Part shown: positions 28,342-37,163 of the stretch, piece by piece
Position numbering within the stretch: the stretch's first letter is position 1
Layout of the letters: each line of letters starts with the position of its first letter
From: DATGZX01 sp035296965
Lineage (GTDB): Bacteria; Planctomycetota; Planctomycetia; Gemmatales; Gemmataceae
Assembly (NCBI GenBank): GCA_035296965.1
Contig: DATGZX010000197.1
Coordinates: forward strand, 27,698-91,697
Reading direction: 5' to 3'
DNA length: 64,000 nucleotides
Position numbers and translations under genes: made by a program
The notes under the pieces: model-generated
Database searches by the model: none
Told to the model about the DNA's origin: nothing
What the model saw: the letters and a program-made list of their open reading frames with translations, nothing else

Positions 28342-28992
28342 TCAACGACTTCCAGTTCCGTCTTTGGTGTCATGCGCTCCCGCGGCATTGGCGCCGTCAT
28401 ATTCGATCGCTTTCTCATTCTTCCAGCGTGGCTGGTAAGTCTGGAGGTAGCCTAGCAAATCCCATTCGTCCGAAAGGTCGCGATAGCCGCACGCGCGCAG
28501 TTCCGCGATCGCGTGTTCGTTGGTCCAGTGATCGTACTCCATGCGAAAAACTGCACAGAAAGCTCCGGTGCGATGAATCCCAGCGTAACAGTGCACTAAC
28601 ACGGGAAAGTTTTCCGGATTATCCATGACGCCTAGGAAGCGGCACACCCCTTCGTCCGCGGGCACGGAACCGTCGGGCGCCCACCACGTTCGTGGCGAAA
28701 TGCGCACGTAATTGATTTCTTCGGCCTTGCAGTAGTTTTCCTCCGCCAGGTCAGGCGCCGGATCGTCCGGATAGTAAGCATCCCGAAGAGTTACAACGGT
28801 TTTGATGCCATGATCCCGGATCGCATCCTTCAGTCCCGATATGCTCATCTGCCCGCTTCGGTAGAGCACTCCTTCGCGAACGACGCGAAAATTGCGGGTG
28901 TTCGCCTGGCGGTAGTAGGAGTAAAAGGCGGGGGCGGCGACGAGAAGTACTGCGATAAAAAGGCCAAAGAAATACTGGCAATAGCGTGCCAT
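28342..28992 (-). CDS. membrane-anchored CX5R (dual-specificity/tyrosine) phosphatase
   Basis: The 216-aa protein has an N-terminal transmembrane helix (about residues 5-25) and a cysteine-phosphatase domain. The P-loop is 'HCYAGIHRTGA' (Cys-x5-Arg) and the preceding part carries 'GIKTVVTLRD', as in bacterial DSP-like/Siw14-type phosphatases; the general acid is likely the Asp in 'WWAPDGSVPADEG'. The substrate could be phosphotyrosine, inositol phosphate or another phospho-ester. ATG 28992 is preceded by GGAGG at about 8 nt; ATG 29007 is an alternative. The C-terminal 20 residues are polar and disordered-looking. Confidence 0.82.
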   Translation of the reverse strand: MARYCQYFFGLFIAVLLVAAPAFYSYYRQANTRNFRVVREGVLYRSGQMSISGLKDAIRDHGIKTVVTLRDAYYPDDPAPDLAEENYCKAEEINYVRISPRTWWAPDGSVPADEGVCRFLGVMDNPENFPVLVHCYAGIHRTGAFCAVFRMEYDHWTNEHAIAELRACGYRDLSDEWDLLGYLQTYQPRWKNEKAIEYDGANAAGAHDTKDGTGSR

Positions 28993-29126
28993 GCCGAAGG
29001 CCTCCATGCCTGTTGCCGTCAGAGCGTCGAATTGCTTGGGACAAGGGAGCAGCGCTGGGCGCAGTTTCCCAGTCCCCCGGATGCGCAGCTCTTATATCGG
29101 TTCTCTTCGGAAAGAAAAAGACGATT

Positions 29127-30596
29127 TCAGTGGACTCGGGCTATTGGCTCGGGGAGCTTGAGCAAACGTGCGGCATAACGGCCCAGGAGGCGGCAGAAGC
29201 GCATCAACCAGTCCGTTTCGGAATGGATGGGCAATGCCTGCCGATCCGCTAAATTGGGCCGAAATACCAACAACAAAAGTAGAGGCAGGTACCAGAGGAC
29301 GTAAACTCCGCCTTGATCCGCAAACCAAAACTGGATGCCGATGAGCAGCGCGGCAGAAAGGGCAATGAGATGGGCAAGGTTCTTGGGTCGAGGCCAGAAA
29401 AGCGTCGTGGCGACAAATGCCATGTAGCCTATGAATACCGGCAGCCGATAGGCGAAGGCCCATGTCACCCCCGTCCAGAAGCCTTTGGTTATCCGGGGAT
29501 TTGGCTGTTTCCAGGGCTGCCAATCCGATAGATCCATGGTTGATTGGATGCTGCGGGCCAGATGGTCATCCATCCACAGGATGCCCACGATCACGGCGAG
29601 CATCAGGCCGGCCACGAGTGCGAATCCTGCAAGAAAGCGACCAGCCCCGCGCCCCCAATAGAAGCTTGCCCAAGCAGGAACCAGCAGGATTGCAAAATAG
29701 CCGTTGCCAAAGGCCAGTCCGAGAAGGACGCCTGCAGTGAGAGGGCTACGGTAGGCAGCCACCGCCCATATCAGAAATGCAGTCGGCAGCACATGATGCA
29801 CCTGGTCTACATGATAAGCGGTGTACGGCAAGAGGAGGTACAAGGTGGCGGCCGCCACCCCCGCGTGGGCATCCTGGAAGTGCCGCAAACCTATGAACAC
29901 CAGGCCCACTACAATGGCCAGGTGACACGCTACCGCAAGAGAGCACTCAACCCAGAAAGCGGTTTGAGAAGTGCCTCCGTCATCGGTGGCGATTTCTCTT
30001 TTCACCAGATAGACGGCGCGTCGTTGGGTTTCATTGACAGCAGCGCTCGGCTTACCGACGGTGCCGGCTACACTGGCCGGCTTGAATACAGCAACGGCCA
30101 CGAGGCAGATGAAGAGGGCGACACCCAGCCAGACCAGACCCGCCAGGTTCAAGTTCGGACTTAGGGCTGGCCGGCGCACCAGAGCCAAGTCGACGAGGCA
30201 TCGGACCAAGAATAGAGCCGATCCGCAGAAGAGCCATAGATAGCCAATCCTCAATAGACTCGACTGGGATTTCCAGACAGGTGCGGAAGCGCTCGCCACA
30301 ACGCCGGCGCTTGTTACGCCAAGATTGGGCGCCGCCACAGCCTGACCCGCGCTAGCCAGGAGGCGGGCTGCATCCAACGGCGCGCTGCTTTCTCGTGACG
30401 GGAAAGTGGTGACGGCTTCTTGCAATAAGAGTAACCCAGGCACGAGCAGAAATAATGCCAGGACGTCCCAATTGCGTGCGCTTAGCAAGCGCGTGAATTT
30501 AAAGAACAGGGCAACGGCGAGAAGCAGGGAGAAGTAAAGCCAAGTTGTGGCATTGGGAAGGTTGAAATCAAAGAAAATCGAAGCAGTCACGGTCAT
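29127..30596 (-). CDS. polytopic membrane protein, possible GT-C-like glycosyltransferase
   Basis: The 489-aa protein has about 11 hydrophobic segments, including a pair near the N-terminus and a dense run from about residue 200 to 450. A 'LLPYTAYHVDQVHHVLPTA' loop with several His and an Asp, and the roughly 100-residue soluble loop between the first helices (Ala/Ser-rich), are notable. The topology resembles GT-C/DUF2029-type mannosyltransferase-like proteins, but I see no decisive motif, so the function is unknown. I chose ATG 30596; the frame extends to 30629. Confidence 0.65.
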   Translation of the reverse strand: MTVTASIFFDFNLPNATTWLYFSLLLAVALFFKFTRLLSARNWDVLALFLLVPGLLLLQEAVTTFPSRESSAPLDAARLLASAGQAVAAPNLGVTSAGVVASASAPVWKSQSSLLRIGYLWLFCGSALFLVRCLVDLALVRRPALSPNLNLAGLVWLGVALFICLVAVAVFKPASVAGTVGKPSAAVNETQRRAVYLVKREIATDDGGTSQTAFWVECSLAVACHLAIVVGLVFIGLRHFQDAHAGVAAATLYLLLPYTAYHVDQVHHVLPTAFLIWAVAAYRSPLTAGVLLGLAFGNGYFAILLVPAWASFYWGRGAGRFLAGFALVAGLMLAVIVGILWMDDHLARSIQSTMDLSDWQPWKQPNPRITKGFWTGVTWAFAYRLPVFIGYMAFVATTLFWPRPKNLAHLIALSAALLIGIQFWFADQGGVYVLWYLPLLLLLVFRPNLADRQALPIHSETDWLMRFCRLLGRYAARLLKLPEPIARVH

Positions 30597-31071
30597 GGCA
30601 TCGCTCTCAGCGATGGGAGGAGCAATCAATCAGAGAGGAAGACGTTATTATAGAAAGAAGCCAGCAGTCGTCACGGCCGCAAGGCACGTAGTGGATGTGA
30701 ATCTGCTTGTACCCAAAATGAAAGTGGCAAGAGAACCGGTTAGTGCAGCCTTGCGGGTTACTCCTCAGAACCTGAGCGGCCGCCGCCCGCGGCAGGGACT
30801 TGGCGGCTTCCGTCCCCAAGGATTGGCCCCAATTCTCTCTGCGACCCCATTATTCTTTACATTCCAAAAAGACGGATCCGGCTGCCTTGGATTCCGGCAA
30901 GCCGGCAAGAAAGAGAAGATTTTTCGTTGGTATCGACCACGTCCGGCTGATACACTTTGTTTGCGATTTTCATAAATTCATGAGAAAGCCTTGCCCGTGG
31001 AGCCTTGACGCGCTCGATCGACTCGTGTGCATGCGCACTTGATCACGTCCTGAAGAGAAGTGGAGACAACC
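30597..31071. other. divergent intergenic region, no gene seen
   Basis: About 475 bases lie between two divergent membrane-protein genes. Plus-strand ORFs here are Arg/Pro-rich and not protein-like. AT-rich sequence at about 30955-30985 is the most likely promoter area for the gene at 31072, but no box pair is convincing. Confidence 0.3.
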
Positions 31072-31983
31072 ATGAACGAGCCTAAAAAGACAGTAACACC
31101 TCCAGCAAAAGAGGTGCACCCTGCCATTCGCGAGTCGTTGCAACCCGAACGGAGTCAATATCAGCTGCTAGTGCGATTTTATCGACGCATGCACCGGCAG
31201 CGGGTTTATCCTCTACTGGTCACGCTTCAGCGGTTCAATCCGGGGCGCGGAATCAGAGAGGCTGCGAACCCGGTTAGGGTTCGAGCGCTTGTTCCCGGGT
31301 CAGAAGTCACGCCAGCGGAACTCACTCTTGATCCAGCAAAGCCCGGAGCCCAGGCATCTTTCCACGTGACCCCCCTGGCAAAGGGCGACCTTGGCGAAGC
31401 CTGCGTGCAGCTTTTTAGCGGCGAACAGCTCGTCCAGGAAGTTCGTTTGCCCATGAAATCGGTTTCTCAGCGGCTTACCTGGGTCCTGGCAGTATTGACA
31501 GTGCTCTTGCCGGCATGTTTGTTGTACGCCAAGTATAATCCCATTCGGGTTCCACCACCACCAGCGCCGATCAAACTCCCCGCGGAACTCGAAAAGAATG
31601 AGACTGTGAAATTAAAGACCTCTGAAGTCAACAAAGCCGCGCCGGCCGGTGGCGGAAACAACAAAGCTGCCGGTGGCGGCAATAGAGCGGTCATGAATTT
31701 CGACTCAATCAGGTCCGATACTCCAAGGAGGCCCACAACTCCCGGAGAAGTCCTTGCGGAACACATCAACGAAAATGTGCCCTTGACAGGCGGTGTCGAC
31801 GTATTTGGCTATGCTGCCAGAGGAATCGGTAAGGGTTACGATTACCTGCGTGCTTTATCATCCGACGTACCGATCGCATTCTACGTCGGGGCCCTCCTTC
31901 TCGGTGCCACGATCGTTTCTTGGCTCATCCACGTCCGGCATCCGGCCCGGCGTCGTGGTGCGCCTGTCGCCCTTCCTTCATAG
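31072..31983 (+). CDS. membrane protein with two helices and a linker, unknown function
   Basis: The 303-aa protein has a cytoplasmic N-terminal part (about residues 1-140) that looks like a small beta-domain ('ANPVRVRALVPGSEVTPAELTL' region), a transmembrane helix (about 145-165) and a Gly/Asn/Pro-rich linker with 'AAGGGN' repeats (about 195-225). A second hydrophobic helix (about 265-285) follows, with a basic tail. I do not recognise a family. ATG 31072 follows a GGAGA; GTG 31060 is an alternative. A strong hairpin lies about 65 bases after its stop. Confidence 0.6.
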   Translation: MNEPKKTVTPPAKEVHPAIRESLQPERSQYQLLVRFYRRMHRQRVYPLLVTLQRFNPGRGIREAANPVRVRALVPGSEVTPAELTLDPAKPGAQASFHVTPLAKGDLGEACVQLFSGEQLVQEVRLPMKSVSQRLTWVLAVLTVLLPACLLYAKYNPIRVPPPPAPIKLPAELEKNETVKLKTSEVNKAAPAGGGNNKAAGGGNRAVMNFDSIRSDTPRRPTTPGEVLAEHINENVPLTGGVDVFGYAARGIGKGYDYLRALSSDVPIAFYVGALLLGATIVSWLIHVRHPARRRGAPVALPS

Positions 31984-32047
31984 CAGCTGAGCGCTCCACT
32001 TTTCTGCGGTTCTTGAGTTTCAGCGAGACTTGTCACATTCACTACTA

Positions 32048-32085
32048 CCGGCCTCTTCCTGTTTCGAGAAACAGGAAGAGGCCGG
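32048..32085. terminator. perfect 17-bp hairpin, probable terminator without U-tract
   Basis: The left arm 32048-32064 (CCGGCCTCTTCCTGTTT) and the right arm 32069-32085 are exact reverse complements around a 4-base loop CGAG. It sits between the stop of the membrane-protein gene and the tyrA promoter. Neither strand has a T-run after the stem, so it is either a Rho-assisted or mRNA-stabilising hairpin or a site for a protein. Confidence 0.55.
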
Positions 32086-32125
32086 CTGCTTCGATGAACT
32101 CGTCACTTTGGGGTTCGACTGCACT

Positions 32126-32134
32126 TGCTATAAT
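32126..32134 (+). promoter_or_regulatory. extended -10 promoter of tyrA-purL
   Basis: TGCTATAAT at 32126-32134 matches the extended -10 consensus (TG-n-TATAAT) exactly and lies 41 bases upstream of the tyrA ATG. The -35 region is poor, which an extended -10 tolerates. It follows the terminator-like hairpin at 32048, so tyrA-purL is probably an independent transcription unit. Confidence 0.55.
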
Positions 32135-32175
32135 CTCTGCGTCGCCCGCACTGGGAATCATCTCGCGCAAGTGGC

Positions 32176-33015
32176 ATGGACATTGGCACCCTGACTATCG
32201 TCGGCGTCGGATTGATCGGAGGGTCGATCGGTCTGGCTGCAAAACGCCGGGGGGTAGCCCGCCGCATCCTGGGCGTCGAGCGCCATCCCTCCTGCGTTGC
32301 TTACGCTCTCGCCAAGGGCGCAATCGACGAGAGTTCTTGCAACCTCACCGCGGCGGTCCTCAGGGCGGAAGTAACGGTCTTTTGCACGCCGGTGGACGAG
32401 ATCGCGCAGCAAGTCCTCGCCGCTGCTTCCGTATGTCCTGCCGATAATCTGTTCATTGATACCGGAAGTACCAAGGCGCTCATTACGCGCACGATCGAAT
32501 CCGCGGCGCCGACTGCCCGCTTCGTCGGTGGTCATCCTCTGGCAGGATCAGAAAAGCAGGGGGTCGAACATGCGGAAGCAGATCTCTTCGAAAACAAGCT
32601 GACGATCGTCACCAGAACTGCCTCCACCGCCCCCGATGCTCTTGAGCAAGCAACAAGATTCTGGCAATTGCTAGGTTCAAGCGTACGGGTCATGAGTCCG
32701 GAAGAGCATGACGCAGCCCTGGCGTTCACGAGTCATCTGCCGCACCTGCTAGCGTCGGCCCTGGCCGGTATACTACCTGCACCGCTCAACGATCTGACCG
32801 CCAGTGGATTCCGAGACACGACACGCATCGCGGCAGGGGATCCCGGGCTTTGGACCGCAATCTTCAGCCACAACCGGGCGGCCGTGCTCGATGCCCTGGC
32901 CGTTCTGAGCGGACGCCTCGAATGTCTGCGCGATTGTCTTTCCACGAGTGACTGGGCAACGCTTCACGATCTATTGCTCCAAGCCAAGAAGGTACGCGAT
33001 GCTCTGGGAAGTTGA
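32176..33015 (+). CDS. tyrA: prephenate dehydrogenase TyrA
   Basis: This enzyme oxidatively decarboxylates prephenate (or arogenate) to hydroxyphenylpyruvate (or tyrosine) with NAD(P). The 279-aa protein has an N-terminal Rossmann fold with 'IVGVGLIGGSIGLA', 'FCTPVDEI', 'DTGSTKA', the active-site 'GGHPLAGSEKQG' His, and a helical dimerisation domain with 'SHLPHLLASAL' and 'RDTTRIAAGDPGLW'. No chorismate-mutase or ACT domain is fused. Its 3' end overlaps purL by 17 bases, so the two are translationally coupled, an unusual pairing of aromatic and purine synthesis. Confidence 0.94.
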   Translation: MDIGTLTIVGVGLIGGSIGLAAKRRGVARRILGVERHPSCVAYALAKGAIDESSCNLTAAVLRAEVTVFCTPVDEIAQQVLAAASVCPADNLFIDTGSTKALITRTIESAAPTARFVGGHPLAGSEKQGVEHAEADLFENKLTIVTRTASTAPDALEQATRFWQLLGSSVRVMSPEEHDAALAFTSHLPHLLASALAGILPAPLNDLTASGFRDTTRIAAGDPGLWTAIFSHNRAAVLDALAVLSGRLECLRDCLSTSDWATLHDLLLQAKKVRDALGS

Positions 33016-35917
33016 AATCCAACCGCTGGGCCAGGACCCGGAACGCAAGCGAGTTTGTCAGGAGTATGTCCTGTACACGCAGGCTCAGCAGGGCGCTGAT
33101 ATCGTCACGCGCTCGGCAAAAGGTTTTTTGCTCGAAGGCAACCTCCACAAGAAGCAAGTCGAGCAACTCATGGCCGAGTTGCTGGTGGATCGACTGACAG
33201 AAGTGGGGCGCGCAGAGCAAATCGGGGAGAACGGCCAGCGGAATGGAAGCACTGGAGAACGCCTGACGGTGCTGCTCAAGCCAGGAGTCATGGATCCGGC
33301 GGCCATGAGCGTGCTGGATGCTGCGCATGACCTTGAATTCCCGGTCGAATCCGTCCGCACGTTTCGGCGCTACTACATCGATCCCAAGAGATACGCTTCG
33401 CAAAATGGCGCCGGCGGCGTTTCGTTCTACAAAGTCCTTGCCAATGATGCGATCGAACAGATCGTCGTTGGGCCCCTGGCCGCGGAGCACCTGACCCTCG
33501 GCGAGGTGTATTTCTTTCAGCGCGTGACCATTCCGCTTATCGATCTGGATGACGCGGGCCTGATGAGATTGAGCCGCCAGGCGCAGTTGTCGCTCAGTTT
33601 GGCAGAGATGCTCGCGATTCAGACGCATTTCCGGAGTCTCGGAAGAGAGCCCACCGACGTCGAGCTGGAGACCCTGGCACAGACCTGGTCGGAGCATTGC
33701 TCGCACAAGACCCTCAAAGGCGAAATAGATTGCGATGGACGGCGTTTCCACAACCTGCTGAAAGAGACCATCTTCGGCGCCACCCAGGAGATCCGGCGCC
33801 GTCTTGGAAGGGACGATTGGTGCGTCAGTGTTTTCGAGGACAATGCAGGAGTGGTCCGCTTCGACGATCGCTACCACGTTTGCTTCAAAGTCGAGACCCA
33901 CAACCATCCTTCGGCAATCGAGCCCTACGGTGGAGCCAATACGGGCCTCGGCGGTGTGATCCGTGATCCGTTGGGCACTGGCTTGGGAGCCAAGCCGATT
34001 TGTAACACCGACGTGTTCTGTTTTGGACTACCCGACACGGCCCCGGAATCGCTCCCGCCAGGCGTTCTTCACCCCGTACGGGTGATCCGAGGTGTCGTGG
34101 CAGGCGTCCGCGACTATGGCAATCGGATGGGCATCCCCACCGTGAACGGCGCCGTATGCTTCGATGACCGTTACCTGGCAAATCCACTCGTATTCTGTGG
34201 CACCGTTGGCCTGATCCCGGTCGAGCACAGCAACAAGCGACCGCTGCCAGGAGATTTGATTGTGGCCGTCGGCGGACGGACGGGGCGGGACGGAATCCAC
34301 GGGGCCACCTTTTCCTCGATCGAGCTGACAGCAGAATCGGAGAAGGTGAGCGGCGGAGCTGTGCAGATTGGTAACGCAATCACCGAGAAAAAACTCCTGG
34401 ATGTTTTGCTTCAGGCCCGTGACCGAGGCCAGTTCCACGCCATAACCGACTGCGGCGCTGGAGGCTTCAGTTCCGCGATCGGCGAAATGGCAGAGAAATT
34501 AGGGGCGACCGTGCATTTGGACCAGGCCCCGCTCAAGTACCAGGGGTTATCGTATACCGAGATTTGGATCTCCGAGGCCCAGGAACGCATGATCCTGGCC
34601 GTGCCTCCGGAGAATTGGCCAGCACTACAAAGGCTCTGTGCCAGTGAAGACGTTGAGGCAACGGCGATCGGTCGGTTCGAAGCGACGAGCCGTCTGCGGC
34701 TGTACTACAAGGAGAACCAGGTAGCCGATCTCGACATGGACTTCCTGCACAACGGCCGGCCCCCGGTAGTTCGGCGGGCAACTTGTCGGGCCGCTGGCAT
34801 GTCGCCCTCCAGAGAACGAGAACTTGGACGGCTTACTCCCTCCGTTCCCGCGCGCGATCTTACAGACACGCTTTTCAAGATTCTGACTTCTTACAACGTC
34901 TGCAGCAAGGAATGGATCATCCGACAGTATGACCATGAAGTTCAGGGAGGCACAGTCATCAAGCCATTGGTCGGCGTCCGCCACGAGGGTCCAGGAGATG
35001 CCGCGGTTATCATGCCCGTCCTTGGCTCATGGACCGGTCTGGCCGTCGGCTGCGGCTTGAATCCACGCTACGGCATCCTCGATCCATACCGCATGGCGAC
35101 TGCAGCTGTAGACGAAGCAGTGCGTAACGTGGTGGCCGTCGGTGCGGACCCGGCACGAATCGCGTTGCTGGACAATTTTTGCTGGGGCAACACGGATAGG
35201 CCCGAGGTCCTGGGTTCGCTTGTGCGCGCAGCCGAAGCATGTCGGGATGTTGCTCTGGCTTATGGCATGCCATTCATCAGCGGCAAGGACAGTTTGAATA
35301 ATGAGTTTCGAGCAGGTGAACTCCATATCACAATCCCGCCAACGCTGCTGATCAGTGCACTGGGCCGAATCGAGGATGTCCGCCGGTGTATCACGATGGA
35401 TTTGAAGGAGCCGGGCAATCTACTCTTCCTCATCGGTTCGACAAAGGATGAGATGGGAGGGTCGCATTACAACTTGGTGAACCGCCTCGAACATGGCTTG
35501 CCTCCGGAAGTAGACCTGAATCTTGCTCCTGCCATATTCATAAAACTGCATGAAGCCATCGAACGCGGGCTTGTTCGCTCGTGCCACGATCTGAGCGAGG
35601 GAGGGTTGGCGGTAGCGGCGGCCGAGATGGCTTTCGCGGGGAACATTGGCGCAGATCTTACCTATGCTCCACGCACTCCCGCCCCGATGACCGACGACAT
35701 CGAGTTGTTTTCAGAATCCACAACCCGTTTCCTCGTGGAAGTCGCGCCCGCACAGGTCCATTCTCTCAAGGAGTGTTTCGTAAATCTGCCACTTGCGGAA
35801 ATCGGCAAGACCTGCAGCGAGCCCCGCTTGCGAATCGCTGGCACTGCTGGCGAGTGGATTGTCACGGCAAAGCTGGGTGAGTTGAAGGAAGCGTGGCAAA
35901 AGACGCTACGCTGGTAA
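32999..35917 (+). CDS. purL: phosphoribosylformylglycinamidine synthase PurL with N-terminal PurS-like region
   Basis: PurL makes FGAM from FGAR, ATP and ammonia (step 4 of purine synthesis), with PurQ supplying ammonia. The 972-aa protein starts with about 170 residues that look like PurS (a small dimer protein, 'VLLKPGVMDPAAMSVLDAA'). The PurL core follows, with 'TWSEHCSHKTLKG', 'VETHNHPSAIEPYGGANTG', 'GGRTGRDGIHGATF' and, in the second half, 'GKDSLNNEF' and 'SCHDLSEGGLAVAAAEMAF'. There is no C-terminal glutaminase domain, so a separate PurQ must exist. ATG 32999 lies in the tyrA 3' end; the frame opens further upstream but only this start fits. Confidence 0.93.
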   Translation: MLWEVEIQPLGQDPERKRVCQEYVLYTQAQQGADIVTRSAKGFLLEGNLHKKQVEQLMAELLVDRLTEVGRAEQIGENGQRNGSTGERLTVLLKPGVMDPAAMSVLDAAHDLEFPVESVRTFRRYYIDPKRYASQNGAGGVSFYKVLANDAIEQIVVGPLAAEHLTLGEVYFFQRVTIPLIDLDDAGLMRLSRQAQLSLSLAEMLAIQTHFRSLGREPTDVELETLAQTWSEHCSHKTLKGEIDCDGRRFHNLLKETIFGATQEIRRRLGRDDWCVSVFEDNAGVVRFDDRYHVCFKVETHNHPSAIEPYGGANTGLGGVIRDPLGTGLGAKPICNTDVFCFGLPDTAPESLPPGVLHPVRVIRGVVAGVRDYGNRMGIPTVNGAVCFDDRYLANPLVFCGTVGLIPVEHSNKRPLPGDLIVAVGGRTGRDGIHGATFSSIELTAESEKVSGGAVQIGNAITEKKLLDVLLQARDRGQFHAITDCGAGGFSSAIGEMAEKLGATVHLDQAPLKYQGLSYTEIWISEAQERMILAVPPENWPALQRLCASEDVEATAIGRFEATSRLRLYYKENQVADLDMDFLHNGRPPVVRRATCRAAGMSPSRERELGRLTPSVPARDLTDTLFKILTSYNVCSKEWIIRQYDHEVQGGTVIKPLVGVRHEGPGDAAVIMPVLGSWTGLAVGCGLNPRYGILDPYRMATAAVDEAVRNVVAVGADPARIALLDNFCWGNTDRPEVLGSLVRAAEACRDVALAYGMPFISGKDSLNNEFRAGELHITIPPTLLISALGRIEDVRRCITMDLKEPGNLLFLIGSTKDEMGGSHYNLVNRLEHGLPPEVDLNLAPAIFIKLHEAIERGLVRSCHDLSEGGLAVAAAEMAFAGNIGADLTYAPRTPAPMTDDIELFSESTTRFLVEVAPAQVHSLKECFVNLPLAEIGKTCSEPRLRIAGTAGEWIVTAKLGELKEAWQKTLRW

Positions 35918-36404
35918 TTTGGATTGACTCAAGGGAGGCAGCGCTCCTGTCTCCATCTGGAAGCGAGAAGCCCAGATGAACAAGTCGTGCCGTTGACACG
36001 AAAAAAATTATAGAAAGCTCAGTTAACATCTGCTTGCGGAAGAATTTCCATCAAATCCCGCACAACCTCTGTTGCGTTGCAGAATCGTGTGCTAGAATCG
36101 GTCGCTGAGTTTGCTCAATCACTGCTCCGTCCTGGTGTGTGGCAGGCATCCTATGAAAGGTTCCCGCCGCCTCGGGGAGCTAGCATTCTTTCTGTTTTGT
36201 TCGGTAGCGATATCGCTACAACGCCGGGACGTGCAGACGTGGTGCCCTCCTGAAAGGAGGTGGACGGCTGGTGCAATTACTCATAATTTGATTTTCGGAT
36301 GATCGCCCTCGTGATGTCCACTTGAATCAGGGGGGTGGCGGAGAGGTTCTAATCTTAGGCAGGTTCGCCGCCCCTGGTCGCGAACCTATAAAAGAAAGGA
36401 CAAC
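35918..36404 (+). promoter_or_regulatory. leader region of the PEP-CTERM gene
   Basis: Nearly 490 bases separate purL from the PEP-CTERM gene. TGCTAGAAT at 36090-36098 is an extended -10-like box. CCTCC-TGAAA-GGAGG (36246-36260) is a small hairpin that hides a perfect AAGGAGGT ribosome site, which is followed by a six-codon ORF starting GTG at 36271. AGGTTCGC (36361-36368) and GCGAACCT (36380-36387) form an 8-bp hairpin just before the real AAAGGA ribosome site. A 49-codon ORF from ATG 36153 lacks a ribosome site and is doubtful. Together these suggest a long structured 5' leader. Confidence 0.4.
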
Positions 36405-37058
36405 ATGATCAACAAACTACGAAAATGGCCGGTCGTCTTGGAGGTGCTCACCGTGCTAGCGGTGGCCGCCGTTCCGGCCCATGCGGGCGTCCCTCTGTCG
36501 TCGCTGATCCCGGCCGGTTCGGTAACGTCAGGCAATCTGACGTTTTCCAACTTCTTTTACAGTTCGACGGGGGACATGCCTGCGGCGACCGGTGTCAACG
36601 TAAACGTGATCCCGGGCGGGATTGAATTCCAGGGGGCTTTTCTTAGCCTCCCCGGCGACAGTTCGGATGCGTTCATTAGCTATACCGTGACCGTGAATTC
36701 GGGCACCGGCGCCACTGGGGCGTCTATGAGTGGCAACCCGGCTATCATTGGCGGTACAGGATCGATGAGCGTCACCGATACGTTCACTCCGTCCGATCCG
36801 GCGACGATGAGTATCTTCAGCGACGTCCCCGGCAGCACCGTGAACTCAAACAGTGTAACTTTCGCAGGCCCCCTCCTCACTTTCGATGCTCAGAAGGACA
36901 TCGAGGGGGTAGGGGGACCATTGACGAACGGCGGCGGTATTGCGTCACTTTCATTCGTGGACCAGACGTATGGCGGCACGGTTCCCGAACCTACGTCAAT
37001 CCTTTTGATGGGTTTTGGAGCTGTCGGCCTGGTTGGTTACGCCTGGCGGAAGCGCTAG
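36405..37058 (+). CDS. PEP-CTERM sorting domain protein
   Basis: This 217-aa exported protein has a Sec signal peptide ending in 'VPAHAG'. The Ser/Thr/Gly-rich beta-type body (about residues 28-190) lacks Cys. The C-terminus is a canonical PEP-CTERM anchor: 'VPEPTSILLMGFGAVGLVGY' followed by 'AWRKR', the exosortase/PEP-CTERM recognition signal of bacteria with extracellular polysaccharide. It would be cut at the PEP motif and attached or secreted. No exosortase is nearby. The gene has its own leader (see region 35918) and a terminator at 37098. Confidence 0.93.
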   Translation: MINKLRKWPVVLEVLTVLAVAAVPAHAGVPLSSLIPAGSVTSGNLTFSNFFYSSTGDMPAATGVNVNVIPGGIEFQGAFLSLPGDSSDAFISYTVTVNSGTGATGASMSGNPAIIGGTGSMSVTDTFTPSDPATMSIFSDVPGSTVNSNSVTFAGPLLTFDAQKDIEGVGGPLTNGGGIASLSFVDQTYGGTVPEPTSILLMGFGAVGLVGYAWRKR

Positions 37059-37097
37059 CGGTTTACCAGCTTGTAGACCTGCAGTTGAAAAACTCCT

Positions 37098-37131
37098 GAG
37101 GCCGCCCCACCGAGGGCGGCCTCATTCTTTT
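37098..37131 (+). terminator. intrinsic terminator of the PEP-CTERM gene
   Basis: GAGGCCGCCC (37098-37107) pairs with GGGCGGCCTC (37114-37123) around a 6-base loop; ATTCTTTT follows immediately. This is a textbook Rho-independent terminator 40 bases after the stop, also placed to insulate the convergent ThDP gene ending at 37164. Confidence 0.8.
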
Positions 37132-37163
37132 GAGCCAGAAGAAGCCGGCCAGCGTCTGGCAAT

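Noticed and set aside
28108..28455. Plus-strand ORF of 115 aa upstream of carB
   Set aside because: It overlaps the phosphatase C-terminus in antisense and lacks a good start and family pattern.
35993..35998. TTGACA as a -35 box for the PEP-CTERM gene
   Set aside because: No -10 box lies at 16-18 bases; the AT-rich TATAGA-like sequence is too close.
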